Origin: Neckera pumila
Taxonomy: Eukaryota > Streptophyta > Bryopsida > Hypnales > Neckeraceae
Assembly (NCBI GenBank): GCA_963969595.1
Contig: OZ018412.1
Span: forward strand, 9,364,501-9,428,500
Direction of reading: 5' to 3'
DNA: 64,000 bases
Below are positions 49,758 through 60,159 of the stretch, in pieces. Below the pieces are notes generated by a model. That model was not told where the DNA came from. It did not search any database and worked only from the letters and a program-made list of their open reading frames with translations. Position numbers and translations under genes: made by a program. The stretch's first letter is position 1. Each line of letters opens with the position of its first letter.

Positions 49758-49987
49758 TTAACCCTTGAACGCCAACGAGGACGTTCTGCGTCCTTTGAAT
49801 GACAAAGAATCTTTTCCTATAGGACAAAAGTGCAACTTTTCATCCTCAGTATTAGGAGTGGGAAGGAAAGATCTACAACAATTCTTTGACTTCCAATGAA
49901 TATATTAGGCTTTTTCAAAATAGATGATGTCACACGGAATCACAATACATGATTTCCATGGCTACCAGTCCGTCCTTCAAGGGTTAA
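49758..49987. mobile_element. Short TTAA-flanked MITE (230 bp)
   Basis: It reads TTAA-CCCTTGAACGCC at 49758 and CGTCCTTCAAGGG-TTAA at 49984, with TIRs of about 14-16 bp. The interior is non-coding and unrelated to the larger TTAA families except for the CCC/GGG next to TTAA. A single matching terminus lies in the RPL6 promoter at 45440-45453. Confidence 0.65.
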
Positions 49988-50143
49988 CAAAATTGAACAT
50001 GAGACCCTGTATATAAGTGTTGTTGTTTGGAAGCATGAAAAACAGTTGGTCCCCAGTGGGACAACAAGAAAATGGATTACTAGGAGTCAACATCTCAAAT
50101 TTTGGGGCTGCATACTTGGGTACGATGATCGTACTGATTTAGT

Positions 50144-50400
50144 GGTTTCATACCTGCATACCGTAATCGTACATATTACATGTATTTGGACGCATTGAAT
50201 CAATGCAAAAACAATGAATATCAATAACGTATGATTCTTGTACTATTATCAATATAGTTTAGGTGCATTTTGGATATCACATTTATATAATTAAAGTACA
50301 TCAATTGTACGCTTTTGGAAAACTTTTTAAACAACACTCATTCAGTGCATCTAAATACACGTAATATGTACATTTATAGTACGTAGGTATGAAGCCAGAG
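50144..50400. mobile_element. MITE with ~50-bp terminal inverted repeats
   Basis: Left 'ggtttcatacctgcatacc' then 'tcgtacatattacatgtatt' is mirrored at the right by 'aatacacgtaatatgtacat' then 'agtacgtaggtatgaagcc'. The arms enclose about 150 bp of AT-rich DNA. No coding sequence; the family is unassigned. Confidence 0.6.
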
Positions 50401-50424
50401 GGTCAGTACAATATTTGTTAAAAA

Positions 50425-51050
50425 TCGTCCTTCTTTAAGTTTGAGATGAACCTGGCCTTAAAGTCTACACACATCTGCAACATCATCCTCTCCATCTTCA
50501 CCCACACCATAGTTTGAAAGTCGAGCTCCTAAATTTGGACCACAAACTTTGGCTCTTCCATTGCACCAACAAGGAGCAACTTGCCATTGCAACTTATAGA
50601 AGGGGTGGCATGATAGGAATAGGCATGGTTGCAAGCACCTTATACCAAATAGCGTTCAAGCAATCGTAGGTGATGAGAAAAAAAATGGAGTAAGGGAAGG
50701 TGAGGTCGTAGAAAATGCTATTCAAAGACACAAGGGAGTCAACTCCATATTTCTGAGTTGGAGAAGGGAGCCCTCCTGGTAGCCATTGCCTAATTGTAGA
50801 GTCGTAGATCTCTGTCATCATGTTATGATCTCTGTGCAGCCGCACACCAAGATCTTGTAAGTGTAGGTGAATTTGTTGTAGACCATTCCAACTATGGTGA
50901 TCATCCAAATGCTCACAGTGGGAGGGAGGCTATGCTACTAGTTGGTGATTGGGTTTACAACTGCCATCCCTAACCAATGGAACAATGAGGTGGAGAAGCA
51001 GAGCAAACCACCTGCTATGGCTATCATGTGCAAATTTTTGGCGCTAAAGG
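50425..51050 (-). pseudogene. F-box/kelch-repeat protein pseudogene
   Basis: Minus-strand reading shows kelch-type blocks in successive but shifted frames: AIAGGLLCFSTSLFHWLGMA, then MVYNKFTYTYKILVCGCTEI, then MTEIYDSTIRQWLPGGLPSP with YGVDSLVSLNSIFYDLTF, then ISCNGKLLLVGAMEEPKFVV followed by an in-frame TAG and ELDFQTMVWVKMERM. The order and wording fit plant F-box/kelch proteins, substrate adaptors of SCF ubiquitin ligases. At least two frameshifts and one or more stops break it, and the F-box itself is not visible. It is a decayed copy rather than a working gene. Confidence 0.7.
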
Positions 51051-52382
51051 AGATGGGTAAGGATATCTATTTCTCAAAACTTGGTTTAAAAATGGTCAAA
51101 AATCATTCTACAAATGTTAGATCTATGGTTGTGTTTGTTGAAATCATGATATGTTTTGCAGTGCCAGAATTCACGTACTCAGAGCTCTGAAAACTATACC
51201 GGACTAATTTTGTAGATCTATTGTCTTGGTAGAGTGATTGAATCTGAGCTAATTTCACTGAAATTTGAGCCCTATGAGATTTTAGCTTGCTATGAGCTTG
51301 CTAATGTAGCTTTTCTTTTTGGCCTTCTAGTGCCAGTTTGCACCAAAAAAAATAATTTGGCTAAAAGATGCCAAAAAAATGCCAAAAAACTTGGATGAAA
51401 TTGCTAGAAAAACTTCAAATTTTAAAAAAAAATTGGATGAAATCGCCAAACTTTTGATGAAAACCATAATATAGACATGTGACATGTGCTAATGTAATAT
51501 TTTCTATCCAATATGTGGATGAATGTTGAAATTTGGAGCACCACTATAACATTTTAAACTGCCACTTTGGCACTTCTTAAAAAATGAAAAAAAAATTCTG
51601 CTATGAGTATCTTAAGAAGCAAGAATAGAAAGGAGTCCTAGAATTCTAAACCCTTACAATTGAGAAGTTACTTTATGAAAAAAACAAATTCAATTATACC
51701 ACTCCAAATCTTTTCTTGTTCACTTTCAATCTATGAGACAATTCTACTGGTGGGTCTTCAAAGCAAAGTCAATAAAACAATTCATGACGAAGTGGAAAGG
51801 CAAGGGATTTGTCTATGTCAAAAGCAACAATGGAATTTCTGTTGATATTATAGCAATCTATGGCTTCTAAAGAACAAGCTTCAATTCTTGTAGACATGGA
51901 TAAACCTTTCATTGCACACAAGGTTGTTCCAAATATTGCACACGGATCAAAATTGGGCCAAGTTGAGGCAAGCGCAAGTGTACCTTCTCTAGAAACTCAA
52001 AGGGCGCTTGTTTCAAACCTTGGGCTCCAAATCAGTGATAGCATTGTTGTTGTCAAAGGATCTTGCAAGTCATAGATCTTGGTGGGCAACCATTGGCATT
52101 GCTTCTTCTAGCTTGGCAGGTTGGTACCAAAAGCAACTTCAACTCCTCTTGAATTACAACATTGGTTAGCTCCTCCTTGATCTTGAATCAATGAATTAGT
52201 GACCATTCCATGAACGGGTTGTAAAATCTTTCAAAGGAAGAGGATTTGCACGTAGTGCACTCAACACTCTCAAGTTGAGACCCTTGGAGTTAAAATACAA
52301 ACTTATACAATACATCCACTTGTGAATCCCAAAGGAGGAGCCAACAAAGAACTAACTACCATCAATCTCACCACTTCCAACC
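51051..52382. other. Interval without recognised genes
   Basis: Short frames at 51660-51845 and 51860-52075 are adjacent and share the plus strand but match nothing I know. A low-complexity run of 'atgccaaaaaa' and 'gatgaaattgc' phrases lies at 51350-51470. No terminal inverted repeats were noticed. Confidence 0.3.
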
Positions 52383-52546
52383 ACACAAACTTTGTACAAG
52401 CTTTTCTTGCAGTCATTACCTTGTGAAGGAATGACCTGAGAGCTCAAAATTTCACCAAATATATAAAATAAAAGAAACAAAAAACAAGCATTTCAAACCC
52501 TCCCTTCTTGGAAAGCCATTGAAAAGGTCTTCTAAACCAACCACAT

Positions 52547-53073
52547 TTACAATACTACTTGTTGTATATAGTATATGCTATTTACGATATAGTACAATGC
52601 TACTACAGCCAAAGTCACCGTCATTGAAATGAACAAATTATTCTGCATTCCACTATTTACGTTGCTTTTATCCTCTTCCATCTTTTGCCGCATCTTCTCG
52701 AATTCTTTCTGCATGTCCTCCTCTACTTTGCCGATCTTCTGCTTGAAGTTGTTGCTTGCCTGCTCAATCTCTGTCTGCCCTTTCTGGGTGGAATTCAACA
52801 ACATAAGAGATGAGGCCACCTCTACGGTCGCCATAATTTCCATAGCCATTGGCTTTGTGCTCTTAAATTTGAATCCCCAAGACTCAATTAGAGTCTTCAC
52901 CCCTTTGGACCCAAAAGTCTTCCAAACACATTCTACTCCTTCGAAGTATGCGCCACCGCAAAACTCACGTTGTTGTCCCCACACTTGTCCAAGCCTAAAG
53001 CATTGCCAAAAGGCCATCTTGCCACTATTCCAAACTCCACGCCAACTACCAATTAGAAAGTCTGCAATTGGCA
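52547..53073 (-). CDS. Hypothetical protein with coiled coil and C-terminal membrane anchor
   Basis: An open frame of about 175 codons starts after a plausible acceptor (an AG at about 53075) and has no ATG at its head, so it is probably a downstream exon. It reads as a globular Trp/Cys-rich part (IADFLIGSWRGVWNSGKMAF; GVECVWKTFGSKGVKTLIES), a charged coiled coil (FKQKIGKVEEDMQKEFEKMR) and one hydrophobic segment near the C terminus (ISMTVTLAVVALYYIVNSIY). The last would make a tail-anchored protein. An upstream kinase-like exon (53234-53392) ends at a good GT donor, but the phases do not match, so either another exon intervenes or the locus is broken. The family is not recognised. Confidence 0.45.
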
Positions 53074-53233
53074 CTTGCTAGTTTTTGTAAATATAAAAGT
53101 AATTAAAAATAGAAAAACTAATGTTGACAAAATTGTCCTAAATTCAAGATCTATGTCTAATGTAGATTATTGTACATTTACGTTTTAGAGGGAATTTCTA
53201 TTCGACCAAAAACAGAACAATGCCAATAGTTAC

Positions 53234-53392
53234 CTGGGATGCAAGCCTTGATCATGGAGCACCATGGAGACGATGTCAGTTCCCGCGCACATCATGCACG
53301 TCCAATTCAAACAAGGATTGGAACCAATCCAACTCTCCATCAACAGTTTGCCAAAGCTAAAAACGTCTGCTATTGTGGTCACATGGCCGGTT
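53234..53392 (-). pseudogene. Protein-kinase-like exon fragment (subdomain IX)
   Basis: The minus strand reads VTTIADVFSFGKLLMESWIG followed by NPCLNW..GTDIVSMVLHDQGLHP to a CAG|GTAACT donor. ADVFSFGKLLME matches the DVxSFGxLLxE block of plant Ser/Thr/Tyr kinases. No upstream kinase lobes are present: about 5 bp beyond, at 53396, a CACTA-type terminus begins, so the gene seems to have been cut by, or captured next to, a transposon. Confidence 0.4.
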
Positions 53393-53395
53393 ATA

Positions 53396-53640
53396 TACTA
53401 CAAGAAAATAGTGTCCAAATTGACACGTTTTAATTGACTAAAATGTTTGAGTTGACAAAATTTTGTTAGAAAAATGTCACAATAAATTGACAAAAAATGT
53501 CCAAATTGACACTGCTCCCTTATATTTAAAAGGGAAAACACTTGATGAAAATTTGGATGAAAGCAAAAAATGGATGAATATGGATGGAAAAATGGATGAA
53601 CATGGATGGAAAATTAGATGAACATGGATGAAAAAATAGG
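53396..53640. mobile_element. CACTA-type terminus with subterminal and tandem repeats
   Basis: TACTACAAGAAAATAGTGTC at 53396 resembles the canonical CACTACAAGAAA end of En/Spm elements. It is followed by repeated 'tccaaattgacac' phrases, like subterminal repeats. At 53560-53630 there is a degenerate tandem of a ~22-bp 'atggatgaacatggatggaa' unit. No matching right end was found, so this is probably a truncated element. Confidence 0.5.
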
Positions 53641-53949
53641 CTAAAAAGAAGAAAAAATTAGGAAAGAAATTCCATTCAATGTAGAAATGATAATTGTTGT
53701 TCTACAGACCTAATTATAACTATAGAAGTATATTGTTCTATGATCATGGAAGATGAGAGTTTAGGATTCAATAGACATAATACAATAAATTTCAAATAAA
53801 ACTATTATTGTGGTAATTTTTAGCAATTGCAATTCATGTACATTTTGTTTGCTCAAGAAATTCTAAAATCCCAATCTCAGACCAAAATATTCTTGTTTCA
53901 GATGTAGGATTTAGATTAAAAGAATTGAGGCACAATAATTAAAGAATTT

Positions 53950-54291
53950 TGCCTTGGCTTATCCTTATTGCTCAAAAAACAAGATTGTCCATAACTTTCT
54001 TATAACAAATCCAAATGGAATGAATCAAGCTTTCCATGTAGACAAAAATATAATCTATGAAAAAAAAATGATCCAAAATTTTGAATTTTTTTTTGCTACC
54101 CCCCTCTCCCTTGTTTGAGCTTATCTGATATAACTTTTATTCCTAGGCATCAATTGAAAAAAAATTATATTCCCACAAAGCTAATCAATTTTTCAATCTT
54201 CAAATCAAATCAAAAATTTAGTCTATATACTATAGGTCCTGTCCAAAATACCATTTGTCCCCCATAGGGACAGTGGTCCTTTAGGAATTAA
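53950..54291. mobile_element. 5'-truncated T5 element
   Basis: The right part of the T5 family ('ccaaatggaatgaatcaagc', 'agcttatctgatataactt' region, 'catttgtcccccatagggac') ends GGTCCTTTAGGAA-TTAA at 54288. The left portion is missing. A second truncated T5 end (about 55680-55906, ending TTTAGGGA-TTAA) lies inside the 5-kb CACTA element. Confidence 0.55.
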
Positions 54292-54990
54292 GGACTAACT
54301 TTTAGAATTTCTGTTGCTAAAGCCTTCTAAGCCAAAAGTAGAGTACAAAAATCTTCAATCTTTAGTGGACATTGCAATGGCCCAGTAAAGCAATGCAACC
54401 CTAATTTAAGCTTGGTAGAATATTTATGAATGAAAAAAATGGTGATGAAATTTAATCTGACATCCTACGTGTGACTGGTTTATTAACTATTTTATAGATT
54501 TATTTGATGTGTGGGATGAAAGTATAAGGTTGAAGTGTGTTCAAGTATGTATAGAAAATCAACAAATATAGATTTGGAGCTCTCAGGTAGACACCCCCAT
54601 GATGGACTAAAGTCCAATTTAGATCTCTAGTCAAGGACCCATTTTTGCTCTCTTGCATCCTAATGTAATACAAATTGCATGTAGTGTGCAAATGGATTCA
54701 AATGGTTGCAATTGGGCTTCAAAGGATTCGAATTGGATTAAAAAATCACTACTTCACAAATTCAATGAACACTAATATGCGGCTTTTATACATGACAAAA
54801 GATTCCTAAAATATTTCACAATTTGAAGGGATATTTCTTTTGCATTGCCATTGGAACCATATAGGGAATTAAACAAGCTACCCTAACATCCAAAAGGGCA
54901 AAAACAGCCCCCCCAAGGTCCAAGTGGAAATCATGCAATTTTGCTTTGATCAATCAAGTTCGATCAATGAAGGTAAGGATATCCTTTGGT
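54292..54990. other. Intergenic, nothing recognised
   Basis: About 700 bases of AT-rich DNA between the truncated T5 element and the left end of the CACTA element. No gene, RNA or repeat could be assigned. Confidence 0.3.
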
Positions 54991-56655
54991 TACTATAAGA
55001 AAACTGTGTTTTTTATGATGTTTGACCAAAAACGTAGTATGTTTAAATTGGACATGATATGTCCAAGAGAAAATTGAGATGTCTAATGGAAAGAAGCCAC
55101 AAAATTGTAAATTTTTGTAGATGTTGTAGAAAACAATAAAAGATTACTGTCACAGCAGTTGGATGCTACCCAAAACAACCATGTTTTTGAAGACATTATT
55201 ACAAATATATTTATGTTTTAAAAATCATCCAAAGAAATAGTCATAGCCGCGTCAGCATCCTTGGTCAATTTAACTTTGGATAAATCATTAAAAGTTACTG
55301 CGGTTTTAATAAAATAGTTGCCCTCGATGAAAAAAAAGGGGAAGGGCATGCGGGTAGAATAAAAAGGGTGATGTGGCATCTGACGTCTCAAGTGATGTGG
55401 ACACCAAAAAAATTGACGTGGCACCTGACGTGTCAAGTGACCTGGAAATTTAGTGACATGGACACCCAAAAGTTGACGTGGCATGACACATCAGCATGGG
55501 GGTCCTCTTGCATCACATTCATGGATGTTCTTGTAGACATCATTTGGGACATACAGATGATTTAGTAGACATTACTTTTGACAACATTGTTAGAAGCTTC
55601 CTGTGGCTGGGACGTCTTAACGCATATTGTGCATTGTGTAATTCTTTACATTTTACTGGACAGCATGACATCTAATTTTTAAATTCAATTCAATTTTTTT
55701 TTTTCTACCCGGCAAACTATTTTTTTGACTTTGGTTGGCATAACTTTTGTTCTCGAGCATCGATTGAAAAAAAAAAATTTAGAAAGCTAATGTAATTTTC
55801 TATCTTAAAAAAAAGTTTCAAAAAATCTGGTCAAAATTTTAGGTTGCACGAGCCTGTCCAAAATCCCAAGTATCCCCCAAGGGGACTTTGATACTTTAGG
55901 GATTAACTCTTAAAGGTTCACGCATCCAAAAAGTGGATGCACTATAGTCAACCCTGAATGTAACTTTTAAAATAATTATTTTTAGAATTTGATTTAAAGT
56001 AAGAAAATGGAGCTTGACAAGTTTATCATACATCTAATACGTATCATAATTTATAATTTGATTTCCACCTTTAGCTTTAAAAAATCACAATAATTTGATT
56101 TTTCCATCAAAACTATTGAAAAAACAACATAAATAGAAAATGCTTTTTTCCATTGGTTAAAAATATCAAAATTTTATACATCTATTAAATAGAAGGATAA
56201 ATTTGGTCTGATAGTCAAAAATGACTTTAAGGTCTTTGTTGTGGTTGTTTTGGTTGTAAAAATTAAAATAACCAATTGAATTTTTTCCACACTAATCTCT
56301 ATTGCTACTTATAACTCTTAAAAAAACTTCAAATCATTTGGATTATTTTTGCTATTTTTAGTTATTTATGGTCAATTTTTGCATAAAAAATGATAGCAAT
56401 TATGATTTTTTCAAAACAAAGCAAAATTTATCACAATGATATATAATATAGAATCTCAAGTGATAAAAATATAAGATTTTTTCTTAATACAGTGTAAAAT
56501 GCTAAATTTTAGCTCAAAGAGGAAGTTTGACTATTTCACAATGGATCAAAATGTTTTAAGGATTACGTATGATCAATAGGATACATCTACCCGCAATGCA
56601 CAAGGCCACATAATAAATAATTGCTCAACAAGATGTATCATGATAATCAAAAATG

Positions 56656-56862
56656 TCACTGGAAACTCCTTCTCAATGAGATACGTTGGGCCATGATAAC
56701 ATTCTGCATTAAGTCATCTTGGGCGGCCTCTCTAATCTCCTTCTCGCATAGTCTCTGAAAGACTCTGCTCATTTTTATAATAGCCAAGCGCATATTTTTA
56801 TCTAAGATGTTCCAAACAACCACCGGTAGAATTTGCATCATAATAACAAAAGTTGAATTTGT
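56656..56862 (-). pseudogene. DUF4218 remnant of a CACTA transposase region
   Basis: The minus-strand peptide includes MMQILPVVVWNILDKNMRLA followed by IIKMSRVFQRLCEKEIREAA. I recognise this as the DUF4218 block (QQILPxxxRxLLxKxVRxAIxxLxxFFxxLCxK) that accompanies TNP2-type transposases in plant En/Spm elements. Only about 65 residues remain before a stop, and no transposase core is seen nearby. Its position inside the CACTA-like termini agrees with the classification. Confidence 0.6.
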
Positions 56863-59074
56863 CACGTAGAGGTGAAATAATTATAAGACGGCTCTCTGAA
56901 ATATGCACAGAAGATTCTCAAAAGCCGATGATTCTATGCACCACCTGCAGCACTGCTATGCAGAGCTTAAGAGGGCAGGAGAATGCGAGCTCATCAATGT
57001 CACAAAGAATAGCAAAGTCTCTGGTAGGGCATCGTGTACTGTATTTATAAAACAAAGTCATGTCCTTCACAACATTATCATACATCTAGGTCAAATCACA
57101 CTCAAATATATTACAAAAGAGGTCAAACCCACAAAAATCTGCAATGTAATTTATTTTTAGCTATCATTTTTTGATGCTAGTTTAATAATTATAGGTATTT
57201 TAATCCTTTTTGACTTGTACTTGAAGTCATATTGAGCCTAATATTGATTTATTTATCAAAAAATAAAAATTTCTTTATAATAGTTCCAATTGAAGTTCAA
57301 ATGTTAACATATCAGATTTTTCAATTGTAGAATAGGATTCTAAATTTTTATTAATAATAATGTGATTGAATCCAAAATAATTATATATATATATATATAT
57401 ATAAACAATTATATGATAGAATAAAAAAAGGTTGTTTTTCTACAATTTGAATATTTTTTCATTTTCTATAATATTCATAAATAAAAATTTGTAAATGTCC
57501 TTTTCAATATAAAAACAATCCAAATGATGATTGTGTTAGAACAAAAAATGTATATATCATTGATTTTAAGAAGCTATTTTAGTATTTTTGGACTTGAATG
57601 TCTAAATTTTGTATTTGATGAAATTAATAATTTTTCAATAATAATTTATTTAATTAAAAAATTATACTATTTTAAGTTCAAGGTTGAATTACTAAAAATC
57701 CATTTAAATAGTTGTATATTTGAGAAGTATAAAGAATTTGGATGAAAATATCTTTTTAAAGTGCTATATTGTAAAAAGATACTAAATTTAGCTTTAAAAC
57801 TGGTGATTTATATTTTTCTAAGGATTTTTTTTATGAAATTTTGTCTCCGATTTTTTAAAGGGACACATTGCAATACTATTTATCTAAAGTTTTCTTTAAA
57901 ATGACAACATCAAAGGAATTTTTAGATATAAAAGTTCAAAAAAGGACTCTAGTCCTCTCCTAACAAAGCAATTCCAATGGTACCTTTGAGTGTGGTTTGA
58001 CCCACCTATCATGTCTATAAAGATAGTTCAAATGCTAAAATCTGTTACCTCCTCCCCTTTCTATCATAACTTTTCGACACCTATAACCATCATCGCATTG
58101 TACAACTTACTTGTTGCATCAGAATGTAATAGTTGTAGAGTGGCAAAGTGCTAGGTTCAACGTCATCATCACATGCATACAAAATATAGTTTGAGACATT
58201 ATGATGTGTTTGGAGACATAGTATGAGATGTTAAAACATTTGTGGAGACATCTAAGGAGATTTCAAGACATTTTGAAAGAAACAACTTGAAGTAAGATTG
58301 TCTTCATCTCCATTCAAATGCAAACTTGTACCTTATACTATACAATGTGCGTTTCATTACATTCACTAGGAGTTAAGATGTTTAATGAGTAATGCAAGAC
58401 ATATTCTTACATGTCTAGCAACCTAGGACATGACCTCATGCCATATTTATGATGACATCAACATCCACCGTGTACAATTTTGTATTACATCATTCACAAC
58501 AACAAATACCATAGATGTATATAGTTACTACCATTCTCTTTTTCAATCTGAGTAGACGACGTCTCCTTATGGATTTTGGAGACTAGATATGGATGTAGAA
58601 TGACAAATGAACATGGAAGGAGAAGAAAGGTTCAAACAAGGTAGTTATTGCATTCTCTAAAAATTAACAATGCAATAAGTTGTTTTTCAAATACTAATAA
58701 GAAAGCTTTGAACATGGCAATTCATTAGGCAATCCAAAAAAATGTGCATGCATTTCACATAAGCAATCCTAAACATGGTAGTGATGTCAAGCTCAGCATC
58801 AAAAACTACTACCTTTATCCCCCATGAATGTTTAAAAGGCACCGTTACTCTTCAAGGGGACATAGAGGTAGACAACCCACTCTATCTTCCTGATGTTCTG
58901 CGAGACATGCGTGCTGCCTTGCTGAAATGTTATTTTTGAGTAATAATTATCCCATATGGTTTGTCTTCCTTCCTACCACCCCATTTGTATAAAAGAACTA
59001 GTCATCTCTTCTTTGTATAATCACATCAAATGGCTTTTCGAGCCATGTGACATAATTGTCAAATATGATTTATT

Positions 59075-59650
59075 TTGTATGGTGTATATGTATGGTGTAT
59101 AGTGTATTATGTATGGCATATTGTGTATAATATTTTATATATGATATATTGTGTATGGTGTATGGGATGTTGTATTGGACATTACAATATGTACATGCGC
59201 ATTATATAGGACACGTGTGACTGTCCATACTAACATCATATTAAAGGTTGCAAGAAGTATTTATGATAAATGCGGACGTCTACATTAACATTGCAAGACA
59301 TATAGATGTTGAGATTGACGTCTTTAAAAACAACTAGACATCTCAAAATACGTCTCAAAAAACGTCTGGACGTCTAATTGGAAAGTACAAAATTTGGACG
59401 TCTTGAAAAACATCTTTGGCTGCAATTTAGAAGTCTAGTATGTTTATGTTGACATTTATCACGTCGAAGTAGACATCTCTAATGACGGTGTATGTTATGA
59501 AATGCACGTCTAAGTGAACGCCACATGCACAGAGGTGAGCATCATGAGAAGCATGATGTGTCCTTCTTGATGTCTTTTAAGACGTTCAGACGTCTATGCT
59601 GATGTTGTACAAAACATCACTGAAATTCTCTATTGACGCTAGAGCCTGCT
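59075..59650. repeat. Subterminal repeat zone of the CACTA element
   Basis: A TGTATGG/TGTATA-rich run (59075-59170) is followed by at least ten copies or near-copies of 'gacgtct' or 'gacatct' in both orientations (59270-59640), for example 'acgtctggacgtctaattgg'. Clustered short subterminal motifs are the TNPA-like binding arrays of En/Spm elements. Confidence 0.6.
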
Positions 59651-60083
59651 TTTGAAAATGCCACGTCAGCAGAAGATGCCACGTCATCCTATTTTGGCCT
59701 CCACGTCAGATGACACGTCATCGCCATGTCAGAGGATACATCATCAACAGGTAATGGATGAAAAACTTGCCAAGCTGGCTCCCCACGCTCACGTGGTGCC
59801 CAAGTGGCAACCACTTGGCTGATTTTCAGGACCCTGTTGACCAATGTTTTTTCGGATGTCTGTGGTAAAACATGTGATGTCACCACAGATTTTCAATGTT
59901 TTTGGCATGTCTGCACGGACGCAATTTTTTGGATGTCCACGTAGACGTGGGAAAACATCAGCCGGGTCGTTCCTTGTCTGAATTTGGACATCAAAAAAAT
60001 CTTGCATTTCTTATAGTGTCCACAAGGGTTCAGGTTGTCAATGTTTATCCTGTTCTTCTGGGGTTTTGATTTGAGCATCAGCT

Positions 60084-60155
60084 ATGATGATGAAGTTGTA
60101 TGGTGCAGCCACTACAAATGTGCAACATGCCATTCTGCCATTCTTTGAGGATGAG
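60084..60155 (+). pseudogene. Possible first exon of a glutathione S-transferase-like gene
   Basis: ATG at 60084 opens 24 codons (MMMKLYGAATTNVQHAILPF) ending at a GAG|GTACAA donor. The KLYG..T.NVQ pattern is like the N terminus of phi-type GSTs (beta-strand 1 and the start of helix 1). No following GST exon was recognised in the next 2 kb, so this is at best a fragment and may be chance. Confidence 0.22.
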
Positions 60156-60159
60156 GTAC

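Larger units (their letters stand above)
54991..60018 (-). mobile_element. CACTA (En/Spm)-like element, 5.0 kb, defective
   Basis: The left end TACTATAAGAAAACTGTGTT, then 'atgatgtttgacc', and the right end (inward) CACTATAAGAAATGCAAG, then a T-run and 'gatgtccaaat', are inverted and match the 1.5-kb element at 14666-16193. Inverted subterminal blocks 'gacgtggcacctgacgtgtc' (left, 55370-55490) and 'cacgtcagatgacacgtcat' (right, 59660-59730) support the limits. A DUF4218-like fragment at 56656-56862 on the minus strand is the only coding trace found. Flanking trinucleotides (GGT, TCC) do not match, so the target duplication is lost or the left base count is off. Confidence 0.7.
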
